Source: Pseudobdellovibrionaceae bacterium
Lineage (GTDB): Bacteria; Bdellovibrionota; Bdellovibrionia; Bdellovibrionales; UBA1609
Direction of reading: 5' to 3'
Length of the DNA: 64,000 nucleotides
Assembly (NCBI GenBank): GCA_947444305.1
Contig: CANEZP010000011.1
Coordinates: 107,226-171,225 of the forward strand
The position numbers and the translations under genes were made by a program. The notes under the pieces were generated by a model. It was not told where the DNA came from and did no database searches. It worked only from the letters and a program-made list of their open reading frames with translations. Shown one piece after another: positions 63,524 through 64,000 of this stretch. How positions within the stretch are numbered: the stretch's first letter is position 1; every line of letters starts with the position of its first letter.

Positions 63524-64000
63524 CTAACCTTTCCAGGATTTCCAGTAATCTTTAAGTTCCGTCGCTTCGAGAACGGGATCGATTTCGAGCGGCCAGCGTG
63601 AGTCGACCATCACCGCGATCTCGTCGGTCTCGGTCTTACTCTCGGCGGCTTTCATCGCTTTAGGGTGCGGCCCGTGCGGGAACCCCATCGGATGCAAGCT
63701 CATCATCCCGGCGTGCATATTGTCGCGCGAGAAAAAATTGCCGTCGTGGTAAAACAGCACTTCGTCGTAATCGATGTTCTGGTGATAAAACGGAACCTTC
63801 AAAGCATCTTTGTCGCTCTCGAGCGGTCTCGGTAAAAACGTACAAACTACGAACTCACGCGCAACGAAAGTCGTGTGCGCCGACGGCGGCAAGTGTGCAC
63901 GGTGTGAACTTAGCGGCATCATGTTGTCGGTATGCAAAGTGAACGGATAAAGATCACCCTTCCACCCGATCGTGTCGTAGTAGTTCGACTCGTACTCGAA
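63524..64000 (-). CDS. hmgA: Homogentisate 1,2-dioxygenase, C-terminal part (5' end cut by window)
   Basis: HmgA opens the aromatic ring of homogentisate in tyrosine breakdown. The 158 visible residues begin at the window edge with FEYESNYYDTIGWKGDLYPF and continue with SSHRAHLPPSAHTTF, YHQNIDYDEVLFYHDGNFFS, MMSLHPMGFPHGPHP, the pattern of the family's C-terminal iron-binding part. The N-terminal part lies outside the window. It is 1 base from ribD, and with phhA at 52.4 kb suggests phenylalanine/tyrosine degradation. Confidence 0.85.
   Translation of the reverse strand, partial: FEYESNYYDTIGWKGDLYPFTLHTDNMMPLSSHRAHLPPSAHTTFVAREFVVCTFLPRPLESDKDALKVPFYHQNIDYDEVLFYHDGNFFSRDNMHAGMMSLHPMGFPHGPHPKAMKAAESKTETDEIAVMVDSRWPLEIDPVLEATELKDYWKSWKG

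Noticed and set aside
63400..63560. An FMN riboswitch before ribD
   Set aside because: hmgA abuts ribD with a single base between them, so no leader RNA can lie there.
1..64000. tRNA, rRNA, insertion sequence or prophage
   Set aside because: I looked through the gaps between genes and saw no cloverleaf, rRNA segment, transposase or phage gene.

Overview
This 64 kb window is an ordinary, gene-dense stretch of a Gram-negative bacterial chromosome. By eye the G+C is in the mid-50s percent, and the codon style is uniform with no composition break suggesting recent transfer. Many exported lipoproteins, an LPS heptose epimerase, c-di-GMP and chemotaxis-type signalling proteins, several peptide importers and the look of individual proteins (for example a lipoprotein with an FQNC lipobox) suggest a relative of Bdellovibrio (Bdellovibrionota). 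That placement is inference, not proof. I see no rRNA, tRNA, CRISPR array, insertion sequence or prophage.

Layout. 1-3.0 kb: tail of a possible outer-membrane protein, an unknown exported protein, then truA-rplM-rpsI with a good internal promoter and an intrinsic terminator preceded by two 20-bp palindromes. 3.0-9.9 kb: envelope and signalling genes (trypsin-like lipoprotein, ankyrin lipoprotein on a Pro-rich stalk, M23 peptidase, PP2C phosphatase, TonB-like protein). 9.9-16.9 kb: a homodimeric pyruvate dehydrogenase E1, a vWA lipoprotein, an O-methyltransferase and a HAD phosphatase. 17.0-22.4 kb: a complete peptide ABC importer with a fused two-domain ATPase. 22.4-32.7 kb: fructosamine-kinase-like protein, a response regulator overlapping trxB, SDR, ferredoxin, trmB, ggt, a REC-GGDEF cyclase and oligopeptidase B. 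32.7-38.1 kb: leuS, then speA overlapping a deoxyhypusine-synthase homologue. 38.1-46.1 kb: an exported low-complexity protein, an exported methyltransferase, a YejABE-type importer without its ATPase, an agmatinase-like protein and a DksA-like protein with a decayed zinc finger. 46.4-54.9 kb: SH3 protein, xthA, peroxiredoxin, an ATP-grasp-like and a SelO-like protein side by side, hldD, a long phenylalanine hydroxylase and a TrmJ-like methyltransferase. 54.9-62.4 kb: a tight six-gene signalling operon. 62.4-64.0 kb: ribD and the 3' part of hmgA.

How the genes fit together. Peptide use is a theme: two oligopeptide importers, oligopeptidase B, gamma-glutamyltransferase, phenylalanine hydroxylase and homogentisate dioxygenase suit an organism feeding on protein. 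speA, the deoxyhypusine-synthase homologue and the agmatinase-like gene could make homospermidine from arginine. The most unusual feature is the operon at 54.9-62.4 kb. It joins an RsbU-type phosphatase, an RsbW-like ATPase and a STAS protein (a partner switch) to a CheA-like HPt kinase and two receiver proteins, with junctions of 1-9 bp or short overlaps through its first five genes.
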